Below, in pieces: positions 35,893 to 47,546 of a DNA stretch of 64,000 nt. Source of the DNA: Phascolomyces articulosus (taxonomy: Eukaryota > Mucoromycota > Mucoromycetes > Mucorales > Lichtheimiaceae); the NCBI GenBank assembly GCA_025677815.1, contig JAIXMP010000025.1, positions 310,001 to 374,000 on the forward strand. The letters run 5' to 3'. The notes beneath the pieces were generated by a model. It saw nothing but the letters and a program-made list of their open reading frames with translations, had not been told where the DNA came from and made no database searches. The translations under genes were made by a program, and so were the position numbers. The first letter of the stretch is position 1. Every line of letters begins with the position of its first letter.

Positions 35893-36409
35893 TGTTCAGC
35901 AATATCATAAAAAAAAGTTACCAAGGAAAATAATCATATCCCCCAAAGGCTTCCCATCTTGTCTGGTGTTTCCTCCCCAATAGTCCGGTGGATTATTGGC
36001 AGAATTCGAATCGCGTTGCATAGCAAAGCAAGGTCAAGCAAGGTCATCATCACAAGGTGCAAGTGATAAAAGGACATATTTACCAAATCAATTTATATAT
36101 ATGTTATTTTTCGAGTTATATAATCAAGGAAGAAAAGAATTACAATCCTTTATTTATTATTATTATAATAATGCAAAATGACAAGAAAGAAGGAAAGGAT
36201 AATAAAAAAATGACAATGAAGAGGAGAATTTGTTTTGTATACAGATAAAAAGGAAATAAGAAAAGTGACGTATATAATATGAATTTATAATAATAAAAGA
36301 AGAGAGAAAAAAAAGATGAAGAAAATATGAACGATAGGTTTTGGAGACTTCTTTTTTTTTTTGGGAGAGTAGAATGTATATAATGTATATAAAAAAGTAC
36401 ATATGTTAA
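35893..36409. other. Convergent 3' spacer
   Basis: Gap between the convergent SLX4-like and CHS7 genes. A short direct repeat, AGCAAGGTCA-like, occurs near 36028-36046, and A/T runs follow. No gene recognised. Confidence 0.5.
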
Positions 36410-37754
36410 TTAAAAGGGGTGTTGTTGTTGATCAAATTGCTGATGGTATTGAGGCCCATATTGACCTGGGCCTTGCGATGGAGGGCGAGCAAATGGCGGC
36501 GTATATTGTTGAAGTGGAGTCATACTATTGCGATGACTATTATCTAATTCATCATCGGCCAAAATTTCTTTGGTTTCCCAAACATTTTGCTTGGTACCCA
36601 CCGAGAATTCCAAATCTTCCTTGGTAATCGAATCCCAGTACTTGTATACCATCATGACAGCCAATAAAGTACATACGGTGTTAAAGAAAGTACCATCGAT
36701 ATAATGTTTGACATTATCACAAATCACAACAGAGAAAATATACATCAAGACTTGACCAAAGATAAAGAAACAAAAACCGAATAAAATATCACCCAATGGC
36801 CAGCGATCATCCAATGATTTCAATACCAATACAATTTGTGATATGACATAGACGATGAAAAAGATACCGTTGATGATGATATAGAATGCCCAAAGTGCAC
36901 CGGGACTTCGCCTGGAGAAGGAACCGAGTTCGACAAAGGTGCCAATGGCAATAAATCCGGTTAATAAGAAAATGATGAATGAACTGATACGAATCGACCA
37001 TACTGAAAGAGGTGTACCATCTTCTGCGAATTGGAATCCAACAAAACCGTTGCACATAAGACACCAGAAACTTGCAGTGACGAGACCTAGTTGTACAGCA
37101 GTAAACCACTATAACAATTATTCAATAATTAAGTCAATTTAATTATCCTAGGTATTTAATATAAAAAAACACATCCACATATACAACCAAACTAAATCCA
37201 TCTTAAACTAACTGAATTTTTACCTGATATGCTGGTGATGATTGTGGAATAATACCAGTGATAAGAAGCATTTCAAGGATCAATGTCAAAAGATAAAGAT
37301 AAAAAAAAGTAACCATTTCCTTTCGACCTATTTTTTTTAATTGTTTGTTTGTTACTATTGTCAGAGAAAATAAATAAATAAAAAGGAGTATGCTCCTTAC
37401 CAACAGCTGTATATTTTGATCGAATATGATACGTCATGAACCCAACCATAATAATGGCAACAACATCAATAATTAACGTTGCTATAGAAATGTATCAATT
37501 AAAGTGAGTGGTTTGGCGAATCAACATTGACCATTTCTATAAATAAATATATACAAGTTTTATTACAGAAAAAAAAATAACATGGTATATTTACCTGGTT
37601 GAAAAATCAAGTTGTCAGCAAGTTCTACATTTCGAGAATAACAAACAGGTACGATGCCTTCATCTTTGCCAATAACAGGACAAAGGGTTAATGGGACTGT
37701 CCGACAAATGCCGTCAAAGCTAAAAGCGTCGAATTCAAAAGTGATTTCGACCAT
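36410..37754 (-). CDS. CHS7: Chitin synthase export chaperone
   Basis: Exons: 37595-37754, 37401-37481, 37224-37327, 36410-37108; 347 residues. Chs7 is a multi-pass ER membrane protein needed for folding and ER exit of class IV chitin synthase (Chs3). Family landmarks: the Cys-bearing N-terminal loop (ICRTVPLTLCPVIG, then GIVPVCYSRNVELA), IRSKYTAVGRKEMVTFFYLY, WFTAVQLGLVTASFWCL, and NGFVGFQFAEDGTPLSVW. About seven hydrophobic helices are visible. The C-terminal 60 residues are hydrophilic and rich in Pro/Gln (PPFARPPSQGPGQYGPQYHQ), longer than I expect for yeast Chs7. All intron phases agree. Confidence 0.95.
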
Positions 37755-38765
37755 GGCGGAATAAGAAAGGGAGGTGGGTTTTTATAAAATATATATTTAT
37801 ATAAAAGATTCGTTGACAGCGCTGATTGTTCTTTTCTAATGGTCGTCCCTTTTAAATTGTTTACAATGTGTTTTTTACGCCCTTTGACAAAAATAAAAAT
37901 AAAAAAAAGAAAAGAGAAGCTCGAGAACACACACACACAACAGAACCTTTTTTTTGGTCGCGACGAACTATTTTTGGACAGGGCGGAGGAAAGAACTTAT
38001 AAATATTTCAGACTGAAAAAAATAAACCATAACAATTATCAATTTAGTAGCATTTCCTTTTCCAGATTTTATGTAACCAAAAAAACAAGTTCCGTTTCTT
38101 TTTGCTTAGTATTTCACAACGATGATGGTGCTAAATAGATGGATGACCGTTCCGTTCCTACCATTGACTTTTGATGATGTTGATAGTAATTGATAATAAT
38201 ATAAATGAATTGATTATACTATAGTGCTCATATATATTTTCTTCTGCTTCTTTCAATAATAAACCTTTTAAATTGACTGGTAGTAATAATAATTTATGAG
38301 TGCAGATGTAGCTATAAAATGATAAACCAGGTACAAGAAAAATTCCTGATACTCCAAAAGGTAAATAAGATCCTGTGTTACATACATATAATGGACTCTT
38401 GCAAAAAAAAAAAAAAAAAATCTGCCAAAAACATTTGCCCAAGTTTTACGCACATTAGCAATATTGTTTTCTTCTTCTCTTTGTAGCACTTTTTGGGTTT
38501 CAACCCTTTTTCCTCATAATATAACATTTACAACAAAAGAACATTTTACTAAATATGAATCATTTAATCAATTGTTTTTATATATAATAAACTCAATCAA
38601 TTCATATATGATAAATTCTTGGTTATAGATATTTACATGCTGTATGTAATAAAATTGATAAATTGTAAGACTGAATTAAAAATTATATTTTCATACAGAT
38701 AATTGTTTATGTTTATAAGATATATACTGTACGTATTACACACAACCATTCACTGTCATATATAA
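37755..38765. other. Intergenic spacer with one doubtful frame
   Basis: About 1 kb between CHS7 (promoter side) and the WD40 gene (3' side). A minus-strand frame at 38158-38442 has a hydrophobic stretch (FGVSGIFLVPGLSFYSY) and a KEAEENIYEHYS tail, but it reads through an 18-base homopolymer T/A run, has no clear start and matches nothing I know. I leave it uncalled. CA repeat at about 37930. Confidence 0.4.
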
Positions 38766-41700
38766 TTAAGAAGCTCCAAAAACAGCATTTCGTCTTGTTG
38801 TACGTTTACGTGTAAGTGGCGGGTCAGGCATTTCAGTTTCAGTTTCTTCTGGCGGTAGTGGTGGTGTTGATGGTTCTGTCATATCTTCTTCTTTTTTAGG
38901 TTCTGGTGGTGGTTGCGATTTTACACGTCGAGTAAACATGCGTTTCAACGAATGTGTATTAGGTTTTGCAAACCGATGGCGATTTTCTGCTTGTGGATGA
39001 TGCTGTTGCTGCTCTTCTTGATGATACGATGGTTGATTTGGTATGGTAGTAGGTTGATGGTGAAGGTTCTTATAAGATTCACTGCTGCTTGTTCTACTAA
39101 GAAAGTTACTACGTAAAATACTTGGTTTTGAACGAAGGCCGCGTGTGGAAGACCGTTCTAATCTCACCAAATCTTGTTTTTCAGGCATAGGCATCACCAT
39201 CGTAGGTGAAGAAATGTTAGGATCCCCTTCATCATTTGAATCCTCTAATCGTGGTGAGGATGGTAACAATATACCTTCTTCATATTGTTGTTGTTGAAGT
39301 TGATGCCATCGTTTAGTGTCATTATGAATCATGCTTTCTCGAATACTACTATCACGTTTCGAAGAAGATCCCGTGGCTATGGATGAACGAGTGGGTGATC
39401 TGATGGTATGATTATCTGCTACGGATTCTTCACGACCATTATTGATAGGAGGTGGGGATGTTGTCATGGGTCCTTCAGGACTCATGATAGGAACAGGTGG
39501 TGGTGCCATTTTACGTTCCTTGAGATTCAAATCAAATTCAAATCGTGTTGCATAACCTGGCGGAAGTCGACATTCACCCCAATAATCCAAATCTTTACGA
39601 AATGTTGATATGGCAGCTTCCCAAAGATCATCCTCATTCCATAATCTACGTGATGTTCGACGATCCTTTTTGTCAGGTATTGAATCAATTTGCCATTCAT
39701 TGGGTTCGATAGGGGGTAGGATTTGTATACAATCTTCAAAATAAGCAACTTGATCATCTCTCTCGCTACATAGTAATAATACTCTGAATCAGTATACATT
39801 TTTTTAATAATAATAACTCGTACATTATATATAATACTTAATAAAATAATTTACCTTTCGTCTCCATCACATTGAGCATTTCGAAGTTGTTCTATATCTT
39901 CCCAAGCACGGTCGATTTGTCGACTGTAAAGATCGTATTCGATTTGGTGGGCCAATGGATAATATTCTTTATTATATCTATTACATTTCATTTTTTCAAT
40001 ACCAGGGTATCATGTAATAACAATAAAATCCAAATCTCTTCATGTCATTGCGTAGTTTACACTTTTTCTTTTTCTTTTTTTTTTTTTTAAAAAAAAAACT
40101 ACTTACTTGTACCGATAGGTCCAAGTTTCTGGATTCTCAAGACGTACTGTCTGAACGCTCAACTGTCCTCGATCAGTTATACAATAATAATCACCAATAA
40201 GTGATTTTGATTTGATTACTATGTAAAATTTTTGTGGTAAGATCATCTTTTCTTTTGGAATTTCAGTTAAAAATATAAATATGAATACATACCTCTTATG
40301 ACAGTGCCTTTGCTTTTCTCAAAGTCTTCTCCGATATAGACTGGTCCCTTGTCAGATCGACCCCATTCTCCAATTCCCAAAGCACTAGGCAAAAGCATTG
40401 TTTCTGGTTCATATTCTTCACTATGACCCCAAGGGTCGTCACTGTCACAATAATAAATATGTTTATCCACTCTACTCCATGGCTCCTCCACAGTACTCTG
40501 TTGCCAACTATGCCATTGTGCTTTGGATTGCGGGCGAAGGATGGCAGGTGGAGTATCTCTTTTGGACCATTTGGCTGTTTGATAATGTGTATCAAAGACG
40601 GGGATAGTATTGGTATTTAACATCCACATACGCATCGTACCATCCGACGAAACCGTTGCGAGGTTTTCACATCGCATATTAGACCAAGAGAGCTATATCA
40701 TTGTCATCCCAACAATGAAGGAATGGACCGTTAAATATACTCTTTATGGTAATATTTTTTTTATTCTATGCATTTTTTGTTGTATCTTACTTACTGCTTC
40801 AACAACGCCTTCATGACCCGATATTTTAGCAACAGGTGCATGATATGAGGCTCTAATATCAAAAATATTGACCACAGCATCTTCACCCGCCGAAGCAATC
40901 CAATAAGGAATAAATGTATTGAATTTAGCATCTCGAATGGGCCGTGCATGAGCATCATCGGCTTGCCAAACAACTCCATTTTTTGTACGTATATCAATCA
41001 CCTTTAAAGAACGATCACAACCACCTGTCACGATTAAACTATGAGGTGCATGGGGAGACCAATGACCACAATTGATTGGACTCAAACCAAGCTATATTTA
41101 GATTTTTTCATGCATTGATTAATATTCATGCCTCATGAGCCTAATACCCATTCCTTCCCCCCCCCCTCAAAGAAAAAAATAAACACTTACATCGAGTGAA
41201 GTTTTTGGTTGCTTTTCATCTGATGCATCCCATATATTAATTTGACTCATAAAGGTAGTTAAGAATTCGGATGACGTAGACTTTCCATTTTGTGGATCGT
41301 TTGTATCGTCCAACATGGATTTATTCGAAAAGGGGGTCAAAGGTTGCCATAGTTTATAAACGTGATTGTCAGAATATGTTGGATTAAATCGAGTGGATTT
41401 GATCACACTACTCATTGGGTATTTATCGGGAAGAACAGGAGCTTCATGCACTTTTGATGTCTAGTATATATGCAAATGCTATATTATTCTTACTCATGTT
41501 CTTCTTATTTGTGTATATAAAACATATAAAGGATAATTCATCGGATATATAGCACTTACTGACATGGTATATTCTGCTACATGTGTTATTTTATTCTTAT
41601 GCTGACCCTCTGTTGCTGCTTCCTCTTCTTCTCGTATATAATTCCATTCATTAAATTCGCCATGCACTGTATAGAGACGTGTAATGCCACCTTTTGAACC

Positions 41701-42361
41701 CACCAAAATATGCGATCCAGTCCAATCCAATGAATGAATAGGAATATTCAACTTTTCAACATGTACCAACTTTATATATATACTCATATTTTATTAGTAC
41801 ATGATGTAAATTACATAGAAAAAATGTACATACTTTTAATAACTTACTTGAAAACGAGATCTATCCACCACAATATTATTAGGTGCCATTAAATCTTTCA
41901 CAAAATATAAATTATAAAATCCATCTTTCCGTCGATATGCCGAACCCAATGCAATGATACCGACATGCTATCATATCCATTTACATGTTTAAAAAGTCTT
42001 GAAATACGTATATTGGATAATAATGAAAAACACGGATATAACAAAGCTTACCTTGTCAGATTGAGCCATGGATGTTAAATACTCTTCATTATTAAGTTCA
42101 AAACAATTTGTTCGTAAACTTTTTGTGATTCTAATTTTGTTTTTATATTTGGTTGTATTCTTTTTATATAAGATATAAAGACACAAATTCTTGTGCATAA
42201 CAATAATAAGAGAGGAATTGTGTATGTATTTACTCAGTGATGCCTTCGGATAAGATTCTCCAACCAAGTGATTGGTTGACAGCACATAAAAATGGCATCC
42301 GTCTGCCTACTTGTGATAACATAATTTTTCGATCCACATCATAAACATTGATACGTACCAT
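38766..42361 (-). CDS. WD40-repeat protein with long disordered C-terminus, family not recognised
   Basis: Ten exons: 42234-42361, 42052-42118, 41848-41967, 41560-41769, 41191-41460, 40795-41091, 40293-40692, 40107-40218, 39855-39977, 38766-39783; all phases agree, giving 914 residues. The central part has WD40 blades: IHSLDWTGSHILVGSKGG, CGHWSPHAPHSLIVTGGCD, RSLKVIDIRT, FIPYWIASAGEDAVVNIFDI, ISGHEGVVEA, and CENLATVSSDGTMRMWML. The arrangement of two consecutive blades resembles EIPR1/TSSC1-type propellers, but the length and C-terminus differ. Residues about 580-700 are mixed charge with many Trp/Tyr. The last 250 are Pro/Ser/Gln-rich with RKRTTRR near the end. No catalytic motif. Likely a scaffold; complex unknown. 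The start ATG at 42361 is the first in frame. Confidence 0.85.
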
Positions 42362-43714
42362 GATGATACGTTTTTATCTCTATTTACATATAAATAAAGA
42401 AATAGAAAGAGAAAATAAGGAGAAAAAGAAGGAAAAAAACGTAATGAAACAATTTTTACAAAATGTCGAGGGTTTGAATAGAACCCGGCAACATTTCCCG
42501 AGATGATTTTGTTGTTTTTCAAAGGCGGTGTTAAAGTGCTTGGCGCCAATCATATTCAAAGTTAAGAAAGGGCTCTTCGCCAATAAAACGGTGATTTAGC
42601 GTCGATACCAAGCTGGAAAAACAAATCTAAAAATGATCCTCATCCTTCCGTTCAAATATCTATAAAGGATAATTACGACAAGCTATTCGATTTTGTCTCA
42701 AATGTGCAATAAAGCAAATAAAACCAAGCTGTGGTAGAGGATAATGGTGTTTTTTAAAAAGACATAAGATAACATTCGTAATATTATGTTGCCTAATAAC
42801 AGCTTACTAACTAAAACCGTTAAAAGATTTATATCATTGTGGTTTATCAATACAATGATACTTGTAACATAATCGAAACTTGTTCTCAACTGACTACGTT
42901 AGTTTATATATTAAATTGATGGCTTTTATTAGAATTTGTAAACAATCGACGCATGTCCATTGTTCTCTCGAATTATTCGTAGTATATTATATATAAAATG
43001 CAACCAAATGAATCTCTTATGTTACGTCTCTCAGTTATTATTCTCTTATATATCATCGTAAAAAAAATAATACTGGTATATTGTTTTTCTATTCTTTCTA
43101 TGTTGAACAATAATAATTACTGATTTTTAACATGTTGTTTGTGGTGAGAATTTAAACAAATCAAACATAATATAAAATATCACAAGAAGAGAAGGCTTTT
43201 ATTTTTCTTTTCATCTTTTTCTTTGGCTCTCCCAATAGTTCTGCTTTGGTAAACTATGAATGTATTACAGATGAATGTGGGATAGTATAATGGTTGTGAA
43301 TAAATTATATTTTACTAATAAGGAAAATATATATTATTAAAAAGGGAGTGCCTATGGGTTAGGTCAAAACGAACATGTCTGTTTCGATAGGTTGGTTTGC
43401 TGGCATTGGTCATCGTCTGTGATAGTAAGTTCCGTTTTTCTCATTTTGAATTGAATAAAAATTAGGAGTAGATGGCGTCTTTTACAATATAACACAAGTG
43501 GTATTTATCTGTTGGTCTTTAGTAGTTTCCTTGCGGTGCGGTTGCATTCATGTACTCATAAACAATGTAAGAAATAATATTTGGTAGTAAAACAACCTGA
43601 GAAATTTTTTTAACTCCAGGCATGTTTTATAGGTCCACTCCAAAAAAAAACCCAAGCAAAATTTTCCAAACTTTTTGGTATTTCCTTTTAAAAAAAAACT
43701 AGGAATCGCATAAA
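42362..43714. other. Divergent intergenic spacer
   Basis: About 1.35 kb between the divergent WD40 and C2H2 genes. AT-rich throughout; I see no protein or RNA motif. Confidence 0.5.
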
Positions 43715-44677
43715 ATGGGAAAACGATCAAGGACAACTCAACCACCTAAAGAAAAATTGGTTACCGTGGATTCCGATGTCGACGAAAGTGATAGTGATGC
43801 CTCTATAGGTGATCTCGTTGAATCGTTTGGACATAAAGCAAAACGTCCTAAAACAAGATATAGTCGAATGTTGACAGCATCGTCAGGCAACGTAGAAGAC
43901 GAGGATAGTGATGACGATGAAGATGATCAAGACGAAGACGATGATCAAAGTGATTCAGAAGAAGAAGAAGAAGAAGAAGAAGAAGAAGAAGAAGAAGAAG
44001 AAGAAGAAGAAGAGGTTGAAATGATGGAAGGGGAAGAAGGTCCAGAGGAAGAAGAGGAAGGAGCCCTTGTATATACTTGCGATATTTGTCCTGAAAAAGT
44101 TTTGAAAACAACAGAACAAGTGGAAGTTCATTTAAAGAGCAAGGTGAGGTCTTTTTTTTAAAAAAAAATACACGCAAGAAATTAAAAAGATATATATATA
44201 TATATATATTTATATTTACACATTTGAAATGTTAAATCTAGGAACATAAGCGTCGATTAAGGTTTGTAAAACGTCAAGCTGGCATTGAAGATCAACAACA
44301 AGAAGAAGAGGGACAAAAGGATGATGATGACGAAGAAAAAGAAAGTGAAGACGAAGAAGAGGATGATAAACAAGAAGATGAACAACCGAAAGAAAATAAA
44401 TCTAAAGAAGGATCCAAGAAAGATGAAAAGAAAAAAGCTCGACAAGAAAAAGCAAAGCAGGTTAGTTATATATCACTTATTTGATAGATGGATTAGAATA
44501 TTAATCTTGTATAATTTATAATAGAGATTAAAGGAAAAACGAAAAGCAGCAAAACGTAAGAAATGGGAACGCCAACAAGCAGAAAAGAAAAAGGAACAAG
44601 AATGCAAAAATACTTCTTTAACAAAAGCAAAAGAAGGAAAAGTAAAGAAAGATAAAAAGAAGAAAGCTAAAAAATAA
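43715..44677 (+). CDS. Acidic/basic nuclear protein with one C2H2-type finger
   Basis: Three exons: 43715-44143, 44242-44460, 44525-44677; 266 residues. A basic start (MGKRSRTTQPPKEK) is followed by Asp/Glu-rich sequence with about 20 consecutive Glu encoded by a GAA tract. Then comes a single zinc finger (YTCDICPEKVLKTTEQVEVH then LKSKEHKRR) that matches the CxxC ... H-x5-H pattern of RNA/nucleolar C2H2 fingers and spans the first intron. The remainder is a Lys/Glu coiled-coil-like helix ending in a poly-Lys tail. Composition and finger type suggest a nucleolar ribosome-biogenesis factor, which is an inference. The opposite-strand Leu/Phe frames are shadows of the Glu/Lys tracts. Confidence 0.8.
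43958..44013 (+). repeat. (GAA)n trinucleotide tract in coding sequence
   Basis: About 18 consecutive GAA codons encode poly-Glu inside the C2H2 protein. Use of one synonymous codon throughout indicates slippage rather than selection on codons. Confidence 0.85.
44190..44209. repeat. (AT)n microsatellite in an intron
   Basis: About ten TA units inside the first intron of the C2H2 gene. Confidence 0.85.
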
Positions 44678-44848
44678 AGAGTATATTTTATTCCCCTCTC
44701 CTCTCTCATGTACATTTCATACTTCTTTAAAGGTTTCCTTATATTCTATTCGATTTGACAACAATTAACAATAATATCTGTCAAAATAAAAAGTTTACAA
44801 TTTTTTTTTGGGGTCAGCTCTCCTTTCATATATTATCAGCCTTCACTC

Positions 44849-45493
44849 ATGTTTCGATTAACAACGCGTCCATTAATATTATTACAAAAAAGATCCTTCA
44901 CAATCAGTCATGGTAATATTAATAATTAATTACTTTTTTTTAATTATAATGAAGATTCATTCTGATTATTATTCTTGATAGTCATTTTAAAAAATAACGA
45001 TTCAATAAAAATTGATAGCGATTGTCTGGTAAACAAAAAAAAAGAGCATTATTTCAAGGGGAGGCGGGAACAGTTATCCATTATTCTTTCCAACTCATTT
45101 TATATATAAAAAAAGCCAACATCAGCCTCATGGTCTATTCGATCACTTTTAGAAACAAATACAGATAAACAACATACAAGTATATCAGATGAACAATTCC
45201 AACACTTGTTTCGGTTAGCACAACTTCGACCACCAGAGAGTCAAAAAGATGTGGAGAATCTGAAAAGAGATCTAGATCAAATCTCACGATTTACAGAACA
45301 TGTCCAAGAATTGGAAACAAGTCAAGTAGAACCTTTGGTTCAATTATGGGAAGACAATGTCGGTATGATTACACGGTCTGATGTCCCTCATCAAGATGAA
45401 CAAGAAGTAAGAGGAAGAAGTTTATTAGAGAATGCTGAGCAAAAGCATGGTTATTTTTATGTTGTGCAAACGAAAACGACGTCCGCTGAATGA
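44849..45493 (+). CDS. GATC: Glutamyl-tRNA(Gln) amidotransferase subunit C, mitochondrial
   Basis: Two exons, 44849-44912 and 45126-45493, joining in phase to 143 residues. Exon 1 encodes a basic mitochondrial presequence (MFRLTTRPLILLQKRSFTIS). The rest follows GatC: ISDEQFQHLFRLAQLRPPE, LKRDLDQISRFTEHVQELET, VEPLVQLWEDN, then the LLENAEQKHGYFYV end that clamps the GatA-GatB interface. GatCAB converts Glu-tRNA(Gln) to Gln-tRNA(Gln) in organelles; subunit C stabilises A. The intron (213 bases) is long for this window. Acceptor CATCAG|CC is fixed by frame. Confidence 0.88.
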
Positions 45494-45548
45494 TTTTTTT
45501 TATCTCTTATCTTTTAAGCACACTAAAAAAATAGCACTTTTGCATAAA

Positions 45549-45554
45549 AATAAA
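45549..45554 (+). terminator. Candidate poly(A) signal of the GatC gene
   Basis: AATAAA 55 bases after the GatC stop; position fits, but the word is frequent in AT-rich DNA. Confidence 0.35.
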
Positions 45555-45884
45555 ACGACCATATTAATTTTTTATTTCACAAGCCAAAAAAAACTCTGCA
45601 TGTACTCATGTGTGTGGGGGGGGGATGAAGATGAGAATTAAGTTTCTATCTTATTATAAATGTGCGATGTGAGTTACCGTGGATGGAAAAGGGGATCAAA
45701 CCTGATTGGTGTATCTACTTTTTTTTTTTTACATTATGAAAGAGTCAAAGAGAAACAAACAAAAAAAAAGTATTTTCAAATTCTTTGTTTATTAACAAAC
45801 TGCACTTTCTCTTTCACTCTTTTTCTACCTTTTCATATTCCTCATTTCTCCCTTTTTCCTCTCCATTTATTTTATAATTTGGTG

Positions 45885-47141
45885 ATGATCGCTCGATCGA
45901 GTGCTACTCGCCTGCCCTCCACTAATAATAACAATGGTACCTCAACTCCTAGTAGTCATAATACCAATACGAAACATAGCAAAGCACCACCATTTTGGGC
46001 AGGTGGAGCAGCATCGTGTGTAGCCACTTTTGTTTCACACCCTTTTGATCTTACCAAAGTACGCATACAAACCATTCGTCGTAATAAACATCAACATGCT
46101 TGGCGCCGCTTTCAACCAAGTAAAATGTTTAAAATAATGTGGACTATTTCTCGTACCGAAGGTGTCCGTGCACTTTATAGTGGATTATCAGCAAGTTTAT
46201 TAAGACAAGGCACTTATTCCACTATCCGATTCGGTCTTTATGATAAATTTAAATGGATCGTGGCTCGTGATGAAAGTATGTGTGTGTGTTTTCTCAACTG
46301 ATGAACATTAACCCCTTTTTTTTATCATTATCCTATGGGAACAATTTTTTTTTGTTTTACTAACTCTATTTTCTATGATAATAATTATAGAACCTACATT
46401 TCAACAACTTTTATTTTGTTCTACAGCGGCTGGAGTATTAGGTGGATGTTTTGGTCAACCGAGTGATATTGTCAATGTACGAATGCAAAATGATGGTCAA
46501 CTTCCTCCAGAACAACGTAGAAATTATAAAAATGCGATTGATGGCATGGTGCGTATTTGTCGCGAGGAAGGTCCACGTGTATTATTTCGTGGATTAGGAT
46601 CAAGCACCAATCGTGCAGTCTTGATGACAATCTCCCAAATGACTAGTTACGATGTATTCAAGGATATGTTTGTTACTGGATTTGAATGGTATGATGGTTT
46701 ATCGGCTCATTTTGCAGCAAGCTTATCAGCAGTAAGTGTTTTATATATATATATGGGGATGGGATTGGATCTACCCATGGGGAAGCAATAAGTTGATGAA
46801 ATAGCGTGAGAGTCTAAATTAATAATACGGAATGGAATTAGGCATTGGTGGCTACGACTGTGTGCTCTCCTTTGGATGTGGTGAAAAGTCTCAAGATGAG
46901 TGCTATAGCAAAAGAGGGGAAAATGTCCACTTTTTCCATGATGGCACACATGTATAAAACGGAAGGGATAGGATCTTTCTTTAAAGGCTGGACCGCTGCA
47001 TTTGTTCGATTGGGTCCACATACTATTGTCACATTCCTTGTGATGGAACAATTAAAAGACTGGCATCTTCAATGGTCTCAGAAAGATGCAACTGCTGATA
47101 AAGCCACTGCAACGACTGCAGCTACAACTACAATTGCTTAG
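45885..47141 (+). CDS. DIC1: Mitochondrial dicarboxylate carrier
   Basis: Three exons, 45885-46275, 46391-46731, 46842-47141; 343 residues. Three mitochondrial-carrier repeats are present with their signatures: PFDLTKVRIQT, PSDIVNVRMQ and PLDVVKS (PxDxxxxR/K). FWAGGAASCVATFVSHP and GVLGGCFGQPSDIVNVRMQN with QLPPEQRRNYKNAIDGMVRI are typical of the dicarboxylate (DIC) branch. Such carriers exchange malate/succinate for phosphate, sulfate or thiosulfate across the inner membrane. Compared with yeast Dic1 (298 residues) there is a Ser/Asn-rich N-terminal extension and an Ala/Thr-rich tail. The third repeat ends RLGPHTIVTFLVMEQLK, as in the family. Confidence 0.93.
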
Positions 47142-47546
47142 AATGTGTATATAAGTATATATATATTATCTTCCTTCCTTTCTTTTTTATATATACCTTT
47201 GATTTCTTATTTTCATCTGTCATTCTTATTTTCTTTTTTTATGTTGTCAGCCTTTTTCCATTTTTTTTAGATATAGAGAAAAAGACTTAGAAACTACTTT
47301 TTTCTTCTTTTTTAAGCATCACCCAATCTTTTCTGTAACATATCTCACTCTACTCTTTTTTTTAATCTTTGCATACTTTTTTTATTACTATTTTATTTTA
47401 TATTATTACTTTTCCATTTTAGAAGATATCCTTTTATACATATTTATACATATTATGTTGATATTATTCCAATTAAATGAAATTAAATATAAAGAATATT
47501 ACATCATTACGAAAAACACATGCACATATACTTTTATATATCATAT
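47142..47546. other. Convergent 3' spacer
   Basis: T-rich spacer of 400 bases between the convergent carrier and twin-ATPase genes. No gene seen. Confidence 0.5.

Noticed and set aside
38158..38489. Possible small membrane protein on the minus strand
   Set aside because: It needs reading through an 18-base homopolymer, has no good start and no recognisable homology; kept only as a note in the spacer entry.
43848..44715. Leu/Phe-rich frames opposite the C2H2 protein
   Set aside because: They are shadows of the Glu/Lys codons; low complexity only.
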